This document shows positions 31,761 through 40,084 of a DNA stretch of 64,000 nucleotides, piece by piece. Under the pieces are notes generated by a model. That model was given only the letters and a program-made list of their open reading frames with translations. It searched no databases and had not been told where the DNA came from. The DNA lies in assembly GCA_021414205.1 (NCBI GenBank), contig JAIOOW010000003.1, positions 310,001-374,000 on the forward strand, in the 5' to 3' direction. Position 1 is the stretch's first letter. Every line of letters begins with the position of its first letter. The position numbers and the translations under genes are program-made. This DNA comes from Candidatus Anderseniibacteriota bacterium (GTDB lineage Bacteria; Patescibacteria; Andersenbacteria; UBA10190).

Positions 31761-31802
31761 GAAAAAGAAAAACTCTTGGAAGTCGAATGACCGCCAAGAG
31801 TT
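31761..31802 (-). terminator. Terminator of the TPM-domain gene
   Basis: AACTCTTGG (31771-31779) pairs with CCAAGAGTT (31794-31802); the minus strand continues TTTCTTTTTC. Confidence 0.85.
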
Positions 31803-31820
31803 TTGAGCGTTAAGAAAGAA

Positions 31821-33053
31821 CTACCAACTACCAAGAGAACCTCCACCATCGAATCCTCCACCTCCTCCAAACCCGCTAGCATCTCCAAATCCAAGAGATG
31901 AATTGGAGGGCTGGTCCGAATGTGAAGAGTGGTCGCTGGACTCTGCTTGGTGATTAGTCGCCGCTGCTCGATTGACGCTGCTCTCAATTTCGCTTAAGAG
32001 CACATAGAGAATAATCCAGTCAGTGGTACTTAATCCTGAATACTGAGTCCGTGCTTGATCGTACTTTGCTCGTGCATCTTTGAGATGTTGAGCTGCTTTT
32101 GCGGAGGTGCTATTGGCAAGCCTACCCTCCGCCTCCTCGATCATGCCAGGGATTCTGTTGAAGAGCTCTGGACCTTCTTCTCGTGCCTTCTTGGCGAAAG
32201 CAATTTCTTGCTTGATTTTGCGTTCAGCACTACCAAGTAGGAAATTAACTGATTCGAGCTCCTCTCGAAGTTTTGACCAGGCGACTCCCCTGCTTTTCGG
32301 CGTTACCTCATTGATTGAGGAAAGTCGTTCGGCCAACCCATTGAGATCAGTTCGCGTTTTCTCCTTAATTTCAGGATTTTTTGCTGTTTCAAGTGCTTGA
32401 GAAAATCGATTTGTAATAACCCCTCTTTTTTCAAGAATATACCTGCGATTCTCGAAGCGATTTGTCACAACGAGAGCAACAATCAGGATTAGTACCACGA
32501 CGGCAACCCCCACGCCAATCCAAAGCCCAGTCGTACTGTCGTACGATTGTTCCGAGGAAGCGGGAGATGGTTGCTCTGAAGTCGTGTTCAGAGCGTTCAT
32601 GATTGCGTGCGCCCCGCCCAAAACTCCTTGTGCCATGTTGCCTGATTTAAAATGAGGCAAAACTGCCAAATCTCTAATCTGGTCCGCACGGCTGTCGGTA
32701 AGCATTGAGCGAATGCCCGATGCTACTTCGATTCGCATCTTGCGTTCTTTTGGGGCGATGAGGAAAACTATGCCATTATTTTGGCCGCTTTTCCCCACGC
32801 CCCACTCTTTTCCGATTCCTTTGGCGTACTCATCCACGCTCTGGTTATTAAGCCAGGGCACGGTAACGACGGCTATTTCGATCGATGTTTCTTTCTCGAA
32901 CGAGGCCAGTGCGTCGTTGAGCTCAATTCGTTGCTCGCTACTGAGCAATTGAGCAAAATCGTTGACGTAGCCGGTCGCTTTTGGGTACTGCTGTGCATGA
33001 GTGATTGAGGCTCCGCTCAGGAGCAGTGTCACAGTTAAGAACAGCTTCTGCAT
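31821..33053 (-). CDS. TPM-domain (YgcG-like) membrane protein
   Basis: 410 residues from the ATG at 33051-33053; the longer frame runs into the promoter. A signal peptide (THAQ cleavage near 21) is followed by a TPM domain (about 25-150: YVNDFAQLLSSEQRIELNDAL, IEIAVVTVPWL, NNGIVFLIAPKERKMRIEVASG), a helix (about 180-200), a long charged helical region and a C-terminal FGGGGGFDGGGSLGSW tail typical of YgcG proteins. TPM proteins are linked to membrane-protein quality control or unknown envelope roles. TTGACT-N17-TATAAT promoter and a 5'-end hairpin precede it. Confidence 0.85.
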   Translation of the reverse strand: MQKLFLTVTLLLSGASITHAQQYPKATGYVNDFAQLLSSEQRIELNDALASFEKETSIEIAVVTVPWLNNQSVDEYAKGIGKEWGVGKSGQNNGIVFLIAPKERKMRIEVASGIRSMLTDSRADQIRDLAVLPHFKSGNMAQGVLGGAHAIMNALNTTSEQPSPASSEQSYDSTTGLWIGVGVAVVVLILIVALVVTNRFENRRYILEKRGVITNRFSQALETAKNPEIKEKTRTDLNGLAERLSSINEVTPKSRGVAWSKLREELESVNFLLGSAERKIKQEIAFAKKAREEGPELFNRIPGMIEEAEGRLANSTSAKAAQHLKDARAKYDQARTQYSGLSTTDWIILYVLLSEIESSVNRAAATNHQAESSDHSSHSDQPSNSSLGFGDASGFGGGGGFDGGGSLGSW

Positions 33054-33094
33054 GTTCACGATTCTTCCCTTTTGAATTGTGTAAGAGCCTTTTC

Positions 33095-33156
33095 CAGTTG
33101 CCCTATGCAACTGAAAAATCCTTTATTATTATATGCTATTATTGTAAAAAAGTCAA
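33095..33156 (-). promoter_or_regulatory. Consensus promoter with 5'-end hairpin, TPM gene
   Basis: Minus strand: TTGACT (33151-33156), 17 nt, TATAAT (33128-33133). CAGTTGC/GCAACTG (33095-33113), a perfect 7-bp stem with 5-nt loop, starts about 8 nt after the expected start site. Confidence 0.75.
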
Positions 33157-33175
33157 GTTTATTTGTAAGAAAGGA

Positions 33176-33245
33176 GCGGGTAACGGGAATCGAACCCGTG
33201 TTTCAACCTTGGGAAGGTCGTATTCTACCACTGAATCATACCCGC
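33176..33245 (-). tRNA. tRNA-Gly (anticodon CCC)
   Basis: Minus strand: acceptor GCGGGTA/TACCCGC, anticodon stem CGACC/GGTTG with loop TTCCCAA, T-arm ACGGGTTCGATTCCCGT. Reads GGG. Confidence 0.95.
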
Positions 33246-33251
33246 ATGGAT

Positions 33252-33812
33252 TTATTTTGCTTCAACCTCTCCCCTATCAATATTCCAATGGTAATGAAAA
33301 AGCAAGAGGATGATAGTTCGCTGATGGGCTAAGTCTTTGTATAAGTCGTCAGTATTTGTAATATTTCGCTGTTTCATGAGCGCTTCTTGTTCCAAAAACG
33401 GTAAAATAATATTGGAATCGTAATCTGCGAAAGATGTAATGCCGAGCGGCCTGAGTGTCGAGATGTCTGTGGTGTGCAAAATTGCCGTACGATAGCGCAC
33501 CGCATCTTGTAGGCTGATCGGTGATTGAATTTCCGCATGGGTGATGAGATGGCGACGTATGATTGTTGTTAGTGTTGCCGCATCGGACGGCATAGTCTTC
33601 CCCGTCGCAGCGGCGAATGCAATATCGTATGCTCTTTGATGCGACCACTCCTGACTCGTAATACACCCTCTTGTACTGCACGCTATCGGCCACGGAAATG
33701 CCTTTGAAATGCTATGGGTAGGATTTGAAAACGAAAGCGTATATGCCCAGATGCTAATGAATGCAATAAGTATGATGATAATGCTGGTGCTTATTACCTT
33801 TAGTCTGTTCAT
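33252..33812 (-). CDS. Membrane-anchored protein next to ftsB, unknown
   Basis: 186 residues from the ATG at 33810-33812, overlapping ftsB by 4 bases. An N-terminal helix (about 5-25, STSIIIILIAFISIWAYTL) anchors a helical extracytoplasmic part with a CSTRGC pair, TIIRRHLITHAEIQ and ALMKQRNIT segments. This pattern weakly recalls the N-terminal chaperone part of SurA-like proteins, but no isomerase domain is present. Operon with ftsB and the HtrA-like gene suggests a role at the division site or in export. Confidence 0.6.
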   Translation of the reverse strand: MNRLKVISTSIIIILIAFISIWAYTLSFSNPTHSISKAFPWPIACSTRGCITSQEWSHQRAYDIAFAAATGKTMPSDAATLTTIIRRHLITHAEIQSPISLQDAVRYRTAILHTTDISTLRPLGITSFADYDSNIILPFLEQEALMKQRNITNTDDLYKDLAHQRTIILLLFHYHWNIDRGEVEAK

Positions 33813-34189
33813 GAATTTTTGGTATTCACAAAAAAGAGATACCACCACTTCAGTGGATTTGACTGTGGAGGAGTTGCTGTCGCAGTTGTAGTGGGCGTCT
33901 GATTATTGGATGCTGCTGTCTCTGGAATGAGGACGACTTTTTCTCCGGGAGCGCGATAATTGAGCTGTTCGCGCGCAAGGCGTTCCTTATAGTCAGATGT
34001 TTTAAAATATTCGTTGAGTTGCTGTAATTCTACGAGGTGTTTCTGCATAGAGTCTACTTGCGACTGTAATTCATGGATTTGGTTCTGCACTTGCCAGCGA
34101 CGATTTACTTCTTGAGCGAGCGACAAGATAATAAGCAGTACGATAATACTTGCTGTAATAAGGACGATATTTGGTCGAAATCGAGCCAT
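33809..34189 (-). CDS. ftsB: Septum formation initiator, FtsB/DivIC family
   Basis: 126 residues. One helix (about 8-25) is followed by a coiled coil (QNQIHELQSQVDSMQKHL...), then the conserved segment DYKERLAREQLNYRAPGEKVVLIP that defines FtsB/DivIC. A Thr/Pro-rich tail follows. In other bacteria it bridges FtsQ and FtsL to activate septal wall synthesis; ftsQ is at 52198 in this window. It lies 7 bases after the HtrA-like gene. Confidence 0.9.
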   Translation of the reverse strand: MARFRPNIVLITASIIVLLIILSLAQEVNRRWQVQNQIHELQSQVDSMQKHLVELQQLNEYFKTSDYKERLAREQLNYRAPGEKVVLIPETAASNNQTPTTTATATPPQSNPLKWWYLFFVNTKNS

Positions 34190-34196
34190 AGGCTAT

Positions 34197-35243
34197 TTAC
34201 GAAGCTTGTTTCGCGAGTGTGATAGAGGTGGAAATGCCATTGCGCAATACGGTGAGCTGAATTTGATTGCCCGTAAGAAGATTTGTGATATTGCTATCCC
34301 AGCTGACGGTGCTTGTGTTTACTGCCGTAATAATGTCGCCAGTCTTTAGCTCTCCTTGAGAAGCGATGCTTTTCGGTGCGACGGACTGCACTACTGCTTT
34401 TATTCCTAAGTGAGATTGAGCATCTTCCTGGAGGCTCCAGCTGATGGTGAATCCAAGATCAGTAAACGGATTGTAAGAAAGTGTATTCGACGAAAGTCTT
34501 GAAATCGCTTGTGCGACGTCTGAAGCTAGTACGACAGATGATCCATCATCAGTAAGTAATAGCCCTGCAAGCTTCCCATCTTCGTCCAATATTGCAGATC
34601 CTGGTACTGCGTTTGTTATCATTTGGATTCCTCCTATCTGCTGAATTCCTTCAGGCGTGTCTGCTGACGCGGGATGAATTTGGGACATGATAGTTTCTTG
34701 AATAAGAGGAGATGTTGTGACAGATGATCGGGACAATACCAAAAAAGTAGATCCGATTTTTGGTGTCGTTTGATTTACATCAATAGGATTTATGAGCGCA
34801 TTTTGCAGTTTGAAAAAATGTATTCCTGTAAGTACATCCGTTCCGATTTGTGTAGCTTCAATGAGGGTGGCATCTTCTCCGAGTGCGAATACCGGGTCAG
34901 TGCCGCCGTTTTGGGTCGAAGCAATAATTCCATCGTTTGTAACGGCGACCCCGGTTGCAAATACTTTTACGCCCTTAGCTGTTTTGTGAACAAGAAGAAA
35001 AATAGATTTGGACTTGGACGCCACAACGTCGGATGCGAGCTTGCCAGGAGAGACAGTCACTTGTTGTGATACAGGAATCATTGTTCCTGAACTGTTTTGC
35101 GATGATGGAGATACTTCTATGCGCGCTGTTTTATTGATATGCGATCCTATGTATCCGCCAATTGCACCTACGCATGCAAGTAGGGCGACAATTGCAATAA
35201 GCATACCGAGAGAAAATTTTACTGTTTTTGGTTCTGAGGCCAT
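34197..35243 (-). CDS. HtrA/DegP-like protein, catalytic His and Ser lost
   Basis: 348 residues: N-terminal helix (about 11-33), trypsin-like domain (about 68-250) and PDZ domain (about 260-345, with KSIASQGELKTGDIITAVN). Aligning to HtrA, the His position reads IIASTQNG (Gln111), and the GNSGGPL loop reads NAVPGSAILDEDG, placing Pro where the nucleophilic Ser should be; only an Asp (TDV, 136) may remain. It therefore looks like a pseudoprotease that may bind peptides or scaffold. TATACT (35250-35255, minus) ends 6 nt before the ATG. First gene of the operon with ftsB. Confidence 0.8.
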   Translation of the reverse strand: MASEPKTVKFSLGMLIAIVALLACVGAIGGYIGSHINKTARIEVSPSSQNSSGTMIPVSQQVTVSPGKLASDVVASKSKSIFLLVHKTAKGVKVFATGVAVTNDGIIASTQNGGTDPVFALGEDATLIEATQIGTDVLTGIHFFKLQNALINPIDVNQTTPKIGSTFLVLSRSSVTTSPLIQETIMSQIHPASADTPEGIQQIGGIQMITNAVPGSAILDEDGKLAGLLLTDDGSSVVLASDVAQAISRLSSNTLSYNPFTDLGFTISWSLQEDAQSHLGIKAVVQSVAPKSIASQGELKTGDIITAVNTSTVSWDSNITNLLTGNQIQLTVLRNGISTSITLAKQAS

Positions 35244-35255
35244 GTGTGTAGTATA
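35244..35255 (-). promoter_or_regulatory. Predicted leaderless -10 of the HtrA-like gene
   Basis: TATACT at 35250-35255 (minus), 6-nt gap to the ATG. Confidence 0.5.
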
Positions 35256-35261
35256 GCAAAT

Positions 35262-36002
35262 TTATGACCAATGCGCTGTAGCAAGCAAGAAAGCAATGCC
35301 GACTGCCCCTGCGATGGCAAGTTCAATCATAAAACGGCGCGTTAATCGCCGTTCGTACGTCGAAGCGATAATTTGCATTGATGCATAATACAAGGAAACG
35401 ATGAGTCCCGATTGAACAATAAAATTCATTGGTAAGAATTGCAGAATCCATACCGTTTCCGTTAATACGAGGCCAAGTGCGAGCGATAGCAGCGCCGTTT
35501 CTTGTATGGATCGGGTATATCGAACAAGCGATTGAAACGCCGTAAGACTGATAACTGGAAATAGTATTGCAACTATGTAGCCTACCGAGGTGTATAAGTA
35601 AAATCTCCAGCCGATTACAGATGCTGTGCACGCAAATAAAACGACCAGGGATATAGTCAGGTTCCATGTAGGCCATGCTTGCTTTGCGCCGTATTTAAGA
35701 ATGGCAAAGAAGATAATTGAGCAAATAATGAAATAGATATGCAAGAAGAATGTTTGCGGGAGGTATATCGCGAATGCAGTAAACCCGAACGCCGCAAGCG
35801 TTGGTAGGATTGCCTGCGTTGGATGGAAGTCAGAGCCTTCTTCTGATCGTATTAAAATAATGCCGATAATGAGTACAGCTACAATAATAAAAAACAGCAA
35901 CACAGGCCATCTGCTTAACGCAAACCAAACCTCTGTTCCGATAAGGTAGAACAGGGATAAGAGCGCGTAATGTGATGATGGGAATATGCGCCGTATATTC
36001 AT
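35262..36002 (-). CDS. Polytopic membrane protein, 246 aa, unknown
   Basis: Seven or eight hydrophobic helices cover nearly the whole length, separated by short loops with few charges; a basic loop (YERRLTRR) precedes the last helix. No transport or enzyme motif is visible. It starts 9 bases after trxB and is the last gene of the grx-trxB operon, which gives the only functional hint. Confidence 0.65.
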   Translation of the reverse strand: MNIRRIFPSSHYALLSLFYLIGTEVWFALSRWPVLLFFIIVAVLIIGIILIRSEEGSDFHPTQAILPTLAAFGFTAFAIYLPQTFFLHIYFIICSIIFFAILKYGAKQAWPTWNLTISLVVLFACTASVIGWRFYLYTSVGYIVAILFPVISLTAFQSLVRYTRSIQETALLSLALGLVLTETVWILQFLPMNFIVQSGLIVSLYYASMQIIASTYERRLTRRFMIELAIAGAVGIAFLLATAHWS

Positions 36003-36011
36003 GGGGCGGAA

Positions 36012-36935
36012 TTATTTTGGAAGTCTGCTGATGTAGTCCCCTGCTGAAAGCGCGGCGGAGCATCCGTGACCTGCTGCAACTACTATTTGCGCATCGCGGA
36101 TATCAGTAACGTCTCCTGCTGCGAAGAATCCGGGAACGCTTGTTACAGCGTATCTGTCCGCGGGGATGGCTTTAAATTTGTTAAGCTCGATTAAATCTTT
36201 TACGGGTTCCGTGTTTGGATTAGCTCCGATAGTTACGAATATGCCCTCAACGGCGAGAGTCGTTTCCTCTTGAGTTGCTTTGTTCTTGTACGATAATCCC
36301 GATACGAGCTGTTCGCCGGTAATGCCCGTTGTCTGAGTGTTGTAGAGAATAGTTACCTTCGGGTCGTTTTCGAAGTTTGCTATGAGTACAGGATCGGCAT
36401 TGAGTTTGTCTGTGTCGTGGAGAAGGTAAATATGCGAAGCAATTTTTTGCAACATAATAACAGCTTCCGCGCCTGTATTCCCTCCGCCGATTACTGCAAC
36501 GTCTTTTCCTCCGAACAAGGGCGCATCGCATGTCGCACAATAAGTCACTCCTAAGTTCCTGTGCTCCTCTTCTCCCGGTACTCCGAGCATTCGCGGATGC
36601 CGGCCTGCCGTATAAATAACAGTTTTGCTTTGAAATTCTTTTCCGGATTCCGTTAGGGAAGTAAATGTGTTTTCATCCTTTGTGATCTTCGCAACTTTAT
36701 CTTGCACTACTTCCACTCCGTCCGCATGATCTTGCAAATGCGCAATCATTTTATCGGCAAGCGCATTGCCGTCTGTGGTGCGGTCGCCTGGCCAGTTTTC
36801 GATATCTCCGGAATTGCGCACTTCCCCGCCCGGCAAATCGCCTATTAATACTACTGAAAGTTTTTTGCGAGCAGCGTAAATTCCGGCAGTAATTCCCGCA
36901 GGTCCGTAGCCAACAATTAGAACATCGTATGTCAT
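36012..36935 (-). CDS. trxB: Thioredoxin reductase
   Basis: 307 residues. FAD motif GYGPAGITAG, redox pair CATC in YCATCDAPLF, NADPH motif GGGNTGAEA and the C-terminal FAAGDVTDIRDAQIVVAAGHG. It passes electrons from NADPH through FAD to thioredoxin or to the glutaredoxin-like partner encoded upstream with a 4-base overlap. This is a plausible electron supply for the ribonucleotide reductase at 5-9 kb. Confidence 0.97.
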   Translation of the reverse strand: MTYDVLIVGYGPAGITAGIYAARKKLSVVLIGDLPGGEVRNSGDIENWPGDRTTDGNALADKMIAHLQDHADGVEVVQDKVAKITKDENTFTSLTESGKEFQSKTVIYTAGRHPRMLGVPGEEEHRNLGVTYCATCDAPLFGGKDVAVIGGGNTGAEAVIMLQKIASHIYLLHDTDKLNADPVLIANFENDPKVTILYNTQTTGITGEQLVSGLSYKNKATQEETTLAVEGIFVTIGANPNTEPVKDLIELNKFKAIPADRYAVTSVPGFFAAGDVTDIRDAQIVVAAGHGCSAALSAGDYISRLPK

Positions 36936-37180
36936 AATGTGATATTTAATGCCGTAGCTAATGCTTCTCGATCGTATCCGATGATCATTTGTTCGTTTGG
37001 AGCCTCACCAATTAAAATAACAGGCACGCCCATTTGTCCGGAACGTTCTATCATTGCGCGCGCCTGGGATTGATCGTTGCTGACGTCTATCTCGGTATAA
37101 GCGATATCATGTTCTTTGAAGAACTCTTTAGTGGCTTTACAATATCCGCAAGTTTTGGTGGTGTAGATTGTAACTTTCAT
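36932..37180 (-). CDS. Glutaredoxin-like protein (NrdH/Grx type)
   Basis: 82 residues from the ATG at 37178-37180. Thioredoxin fold with TKTCGYCKATKEFF (CxxC), YTEIDVS, and GVPVILIGE with the cis-Pro; ends in a GYDREALATAL helix. Overlap with trxB suggests it is reduced by that enzyme, as NrdH is. TATCAT (37188-37193, minus) is 7 nt upstream. Confidence 0.9.
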   Translation of the reverse strand: MKVTIYTTKTCGYCKATKEFFKEHDIAYTEIDVSNDQSQARAMIERSGQMGVPVILIGEAPNEQMIIGYDREALATALNITL

Positions 37181-37204
37181 ACGTACCATGATACCGTATG
37201 AGAT
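37181..37204. promoter_or_regulatory. 24-bp divergent spacer between glutaredoxin and sugar dehydrogenase
   Basis: Minus strand TATCAT (37188-37193) and plus strand TACCGT (37192-37197) each leave 7 nt to their ATG. The spacer is too short for two SD-bearing leaders. Confidence 0.45.
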
Positions 37205-38485
37205 ATGAAAAAAACAGTAGCAGTTGTGGGATTAGGATATGTAGGGCTTCCATTAGCTTTGGTTGCGCGCAATAAAGGTTGGAATGTTGTAGGATTTGAC
37301 GTTGACGCAAAAAAAGTGCAAAAAATTACGGCAGGAGTTGCGCCGTTCGAGGATGAATTTGTCGCCACACAGCTCAAAGACAATCCTCTTGAAGCTAGCA
37401 CCGATCCTATCTGCATTGTTGATGCAGAAGTTGTGGTGGTTGCGGTACCCACTCCAGTAACAGATGATCATATTCCAGATTTAACTCCTCTTACCTCTTC
37501 ATTAGAATCAATTTTGCCGCATTTGCAGGACGGCCAATTGCTCTCAGTAGAATCGACTATAAATCCGGGTGTTATGACGGAAGTTGTACTGCCTATTATC
37601 AAAAAGCGTCCGGAGCTTACTATTCATATCGTTCATTGCCCGGAGCGTGTTAATCCGGGAGACGCGAAATGGTCTGTTGCGAATATTCCTCGCGTGATAG
37701 GTGGATTCACTAAAGAAGCTACGAAAAAGGGCAAAGATTTTTATGAAAGTATTTTGGATGCAAAAGTAAAAGAAATGGATTCCGTCATGGAAGCGGAAGC
37801 AGTGAAGATTTTGGAAAATACATTTCGAGATATCAATATCGCATTCGTGAATGAAATGGCGAAGTCGTTTGATAAGCTCGGCATTGATATTAAAAACGTT
37901 ATAGAGGGCGCTTCTACGAAGCCGTTTGCGTTTATGCCCCATTATCCTGGCAATGGTGTCGGCGGGCATTGTATTAGCGTTGATCCATATTACATGATCG
38001 AGAAGGCTCGCCAAGTAGGATTTGATCATGAATTTTTGAAACTTGCTCGAGAGATTAACAATTCCATGCCAGAATTCACGGTTGCGCTATTAGATAGAGC
38101 AAAAGAAAAACTAGAGCTATCTGAGCCAATAACAGTTGCATTGCTCGGCTTGTCGTATAAAAAGGACATTGATGATATTCGTGAGAGCCCAGCGCTTGAT
38201 ATGAAAAAAATATTAGAAGCACGTTCAGATGTTTCGCTTCGCGTATTCGATCCGCATGTACCTCGCATGTCGACAGTAGATTCGCTTGATGCTGCGCTTA
38301 CGGATGCAGACGTTGTCATGCTCGCTACTAATCACAGCAATCTTGTTGAGGCTCTTACACCGGAAAACTTGAAACAATACGGCATAGTGTGCGTTATTGA
38401 TGGAAAAAATGCGTTGAATGCAGACGGTATCGCAGAAGCTGGAATGTTGTATCTCGGAGTAGGACGAACGCGCGAGGCAAAATAA
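37205..38485 (+). CDS. Nucleotide-sugar dehydrogenase (UDP-ManNAc/UDP-glucose 6-dehydrogenase family)
   Basis: 426 residues. N-terminal NAD motif GLGYVGLP, VPTPV, HCPERVNPGDA, the central EGASTKPFAFMPHYPG helix, and GVGGHCISVDPYY with the catalytic Cys, then ALLGLSYKKDIDDIRESPA. The GHC-(I)-SVDPYY form and the 426 length are closer to WecC (UDP-N-acetylmannosamine dehydrogenase) than to UDP-glucose dehydrogenase, but substrate is not certain. It could feed the WecG-like transferase at 9748. Confidence 0.92.
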   Translation: MKKTVAVVGLGYVGLPLALVARNKGWNVVGFDVDAKKVQKITAGVAPFEDEFVATQLKDNPLEASTDPICIVDAEVVVVAVPTPVTDDHIPDLTPLTSSLESILPHLQDGQLLSVESTINPGVMTEVVLPIIKKRPELTIHIVHCPERVNPGDAKWSVANIPRVIGGFTKEATKKGKDFYESILDAKVKEMDSVMEAEAVKILENTFRDINIAFVNEMAKSFDKLGIDIKNVIEGASTKPFAFMPHYPGNGVGGHCISVDPYYMIEKARQVGFDHEFLKLAREINNSMPEFTVALLDRAKEKLELSEPITVALLGLSYKKDIDDIRESPALDMKKILEARSDVSLRVFDPHVPRMSTVDSLDAALTDADVVMLATNHSNLVEALTPENLKQYGIVCVIDGKNALNADGIAEAGMLYLGVGRTREAK

Positions 38486-38515
38486 AAAAATACTCGGTAG
38501 GAATTCCTACCGAGT
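38484..38515 (-). terminator. Terminator of the 38548 gene
   Basis: A perfect 24-nt palindrome (38492-38515, arms ACTCGGTAGGAA and TTCCTACCGAGT) after an A run that reads as T on the minus strand. Confidence 0.85.
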
Positions 38516-38547
38516 TGTTGCGAATGTGCATTGTGCGTTAATAGCGC

Positions 38548-39057
38548 CTAGGGTTCAGTTGCCCATGCAACCAATTCACCCTGAACTCTTTCCTGGTCAA
38601 GGTCGAAGACGTTGCTCACATGAATCCATGCGCCGTCTCGTTCCCCGATGGCGCCCATTTGCCATCCAGAGTCATCGTGCGTGAGGATAAGCATTTTTTG
38701 TTTCCCGCTTACATCCTTGAAGGCCACAGCTTTTCCGTCGTTGCTTAGGCGCGCAGTCAACTTTTCTGGAATAATGACCAGAATGCTGTCCTCATCTTCG
38801 CAGGTGATTCGAACGGCTCTCGATCGATCCATCGGTTCAAATCGGAGAGTCTTCTCGTGATTGCTCATCCCGTGCCGGATAACGGCTTCCTCGTGCTTTT
38901 CGCTCGAAGCAGAAAACCCATTTGCCACCTCTTTGTGTGCCTCTGGGCTTTGCTGAATGATTGCGATGCCCATCAGTAAGGCAAGCATGATCGAGCCACC
39001 CATAATCATGTTAGCCCACTTGTTCTTGCCATGTTTGCACGTGGTTTGTCCGCACAT
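38548..39057 (-). CDS. Single-pass membrane protein, 169 aa, unknown
   Basis: A short Cys/His/Lys-rich cytoplasmic head (MCGQTTCKHGKNKW), which could bind metal, precedes one helix (about 15-34). An extracytoplasmic beta-rich domain follows (AVRITCEDEDSILVII..., KQKMLILTHDDSGWQM). AAGGGA lies ahead of the ATG. TTGACT-N17-TATAAT and a small hairpin at the transcript start make it another stand-alone unit. No family recognised. Confidence 0.6.
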   Translation of the reverse strand: MCGQTTCKHGKNKWANMIMGGSIMLALLMGIAIIQQSPEAHKEVANGFSASSEKHEEAVIRHGMSNHEKTLRFEPMDRSRAVRITCEDEDSILVIIPEKLTARLSNDGKAVAFKDVSGKQKMLILTHDDSGWQMGAIGERDGAWIHVSNVFDLDQERVQGELVAWATEP

Positions 39058-39092
39058 TGCTCTGTCCCTTTTCCATTCGGTTGTGAAATAAC

Positions 39093-39142
39093 ACCCTCAA
39101 TTAGGGTTTTTATATTATACTCTTATTTGTATATAAAGTCAA
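39093..39142 (-). promoter_or_regulatory. Consensus promoter with 5'-end hairpin, 38548 gene
   Basis: Minus strand: TTGACT (39137-39142), 17 nt, TATAAT (39114-39119). ACCCT/AGGGT hairpin (39093-39107) lies at the expected transcript start. Confidence 0.7.
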
Positions 39143-39144
39143 TA

Positions 39145-40047
39145 CTATTTTGTTCGCATGCTCATTAGTTTTGCCACTTCCGCAAATTGTGCATCTTCGC
39201 TCGGGTCATTCATGACAACGGCTACCCTATCTTTCAGCGCATTGGCACCTTCTTGTACTAGGCAATATCCTGCCTCATATAAAAAACCTGTCTTGCTTCC
39301 TGAAATAGCTACTTGCCCTAATTGTGCAGGCTTGTTTGTGTTGCGTATCGTATGTTCTCTATTTGTGCCGCGAACGGTGAATGTGTATTCCTTTTGGCTC
39401 GTAGCCTGAGAAATTTCCGGATAATGGGTAAATGCATAATGCGCCATTACGGCGATGTCATATGCACTAGAAACGTTTTTTGGAGTAAGTCCGGTAACAT
39501 CGTAAAACTGCGTTTGTTCTAAATGCAATTCCACTGCTTTGCGGTTCATCTCCTGAATAAATTCATCGGTCGGTATGCCAAGCTGGCGGACATATGCTCT
39601 TGTGGCATTATTTGCGGATCCTAATAGTGATGCGTTAAATAAATCTTTCATGGTGACTGTTTCTCCCGGTGCCAGCACAAGCTCTCCGCCCACGGTATAT
39701 TCATCTGGAAGTATATCGGCTTGCTTATTCCAATCTATCCCATGATCGATCGCAATCATTGCGGTCATAAGTTTGGTAATGCTTGCAAGGGGCCGTTGCT
39801 CAAACGCATTTTTTTGGAATAGGATTTGATTGTTTTCTCCATCATATGCTATTGCGCTCGTTGCTTGAAATCCGGAAGAATCTGTTGACTGTTGCGATGC
39901 ATCTATCGGTAGGCCGAGAGGAATATTTGCAGTTCCCAAAAGGGGTGTGGGTGCCGGGTCTGCATGTACAATGTGTGCAATAATTGCGCCAAGTCCGAAG
40001 GATAAGCTGACACACAATACCACGAAGAAGGCCGTAACTTTATGCAT
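39145..40047 (-). CDS. dacA: D-alanyl-D-alanine carboxypeptidase (peptidase S11)
   Basis: 300 residues from the ATG at 40045-40047 (a TTG at 40065 is less likely). Signal peptide or anchor in the first 30 residues; catalytic motifs SITK (SxxK), SAN (SxN) and KTG in SGSKTGF. It trims the terminal D-Ala from peptidoglycan stem peptides. Length is short because the C-terminal beta domain of PBP5 is absent. TACACT (40057-40062, minus) ends 9 nt before the ATG. Divergent from tsaC. Confidence 0.95.
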   Translation of the reverse strand: MHKVTAFFVVLCVSLSFGLGAIIAHIVHADPAPTPLLGTANIPLGLPIDASQQSTDSSGFQATSAIAYDGENNQILFQKNAFEQRPLASITKLMTAMIAIDHGIDWNKQADILPDEYTVGGELVLAPGETVTMKDLFNASLLGSANNATRAYVRQLGIPTDEFIQEMNRKAVELHLEQTQFYDVTGLTPKNVSSAYDIAVMAHYAFTHYPEISQATSQKEYTFTVRGTNREHTIRNTNKPAQLGQVAISGSKTGFLYEAGYCLVQEGANALKDRVAVVMNDPSEDAQFAEVAKLMSMRTK

Positions 40048-40084
40048 ACTCGGCTTAGTGTACAATAGAACAAACGCGCTTTCT
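40048..40084. promoter_or_regulatory. Divergent dacA/tsaC spacer with overlapping -10 boxes
   Basis: TACACT on the minus strand (40057-40062) and TACAAT on the plus strand (40061-40066) share the central bases of a TGTACA palindrome. dacA would be near-leaderless; tsaC would have a leader of about 11 nt. Confidence 0.45.
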
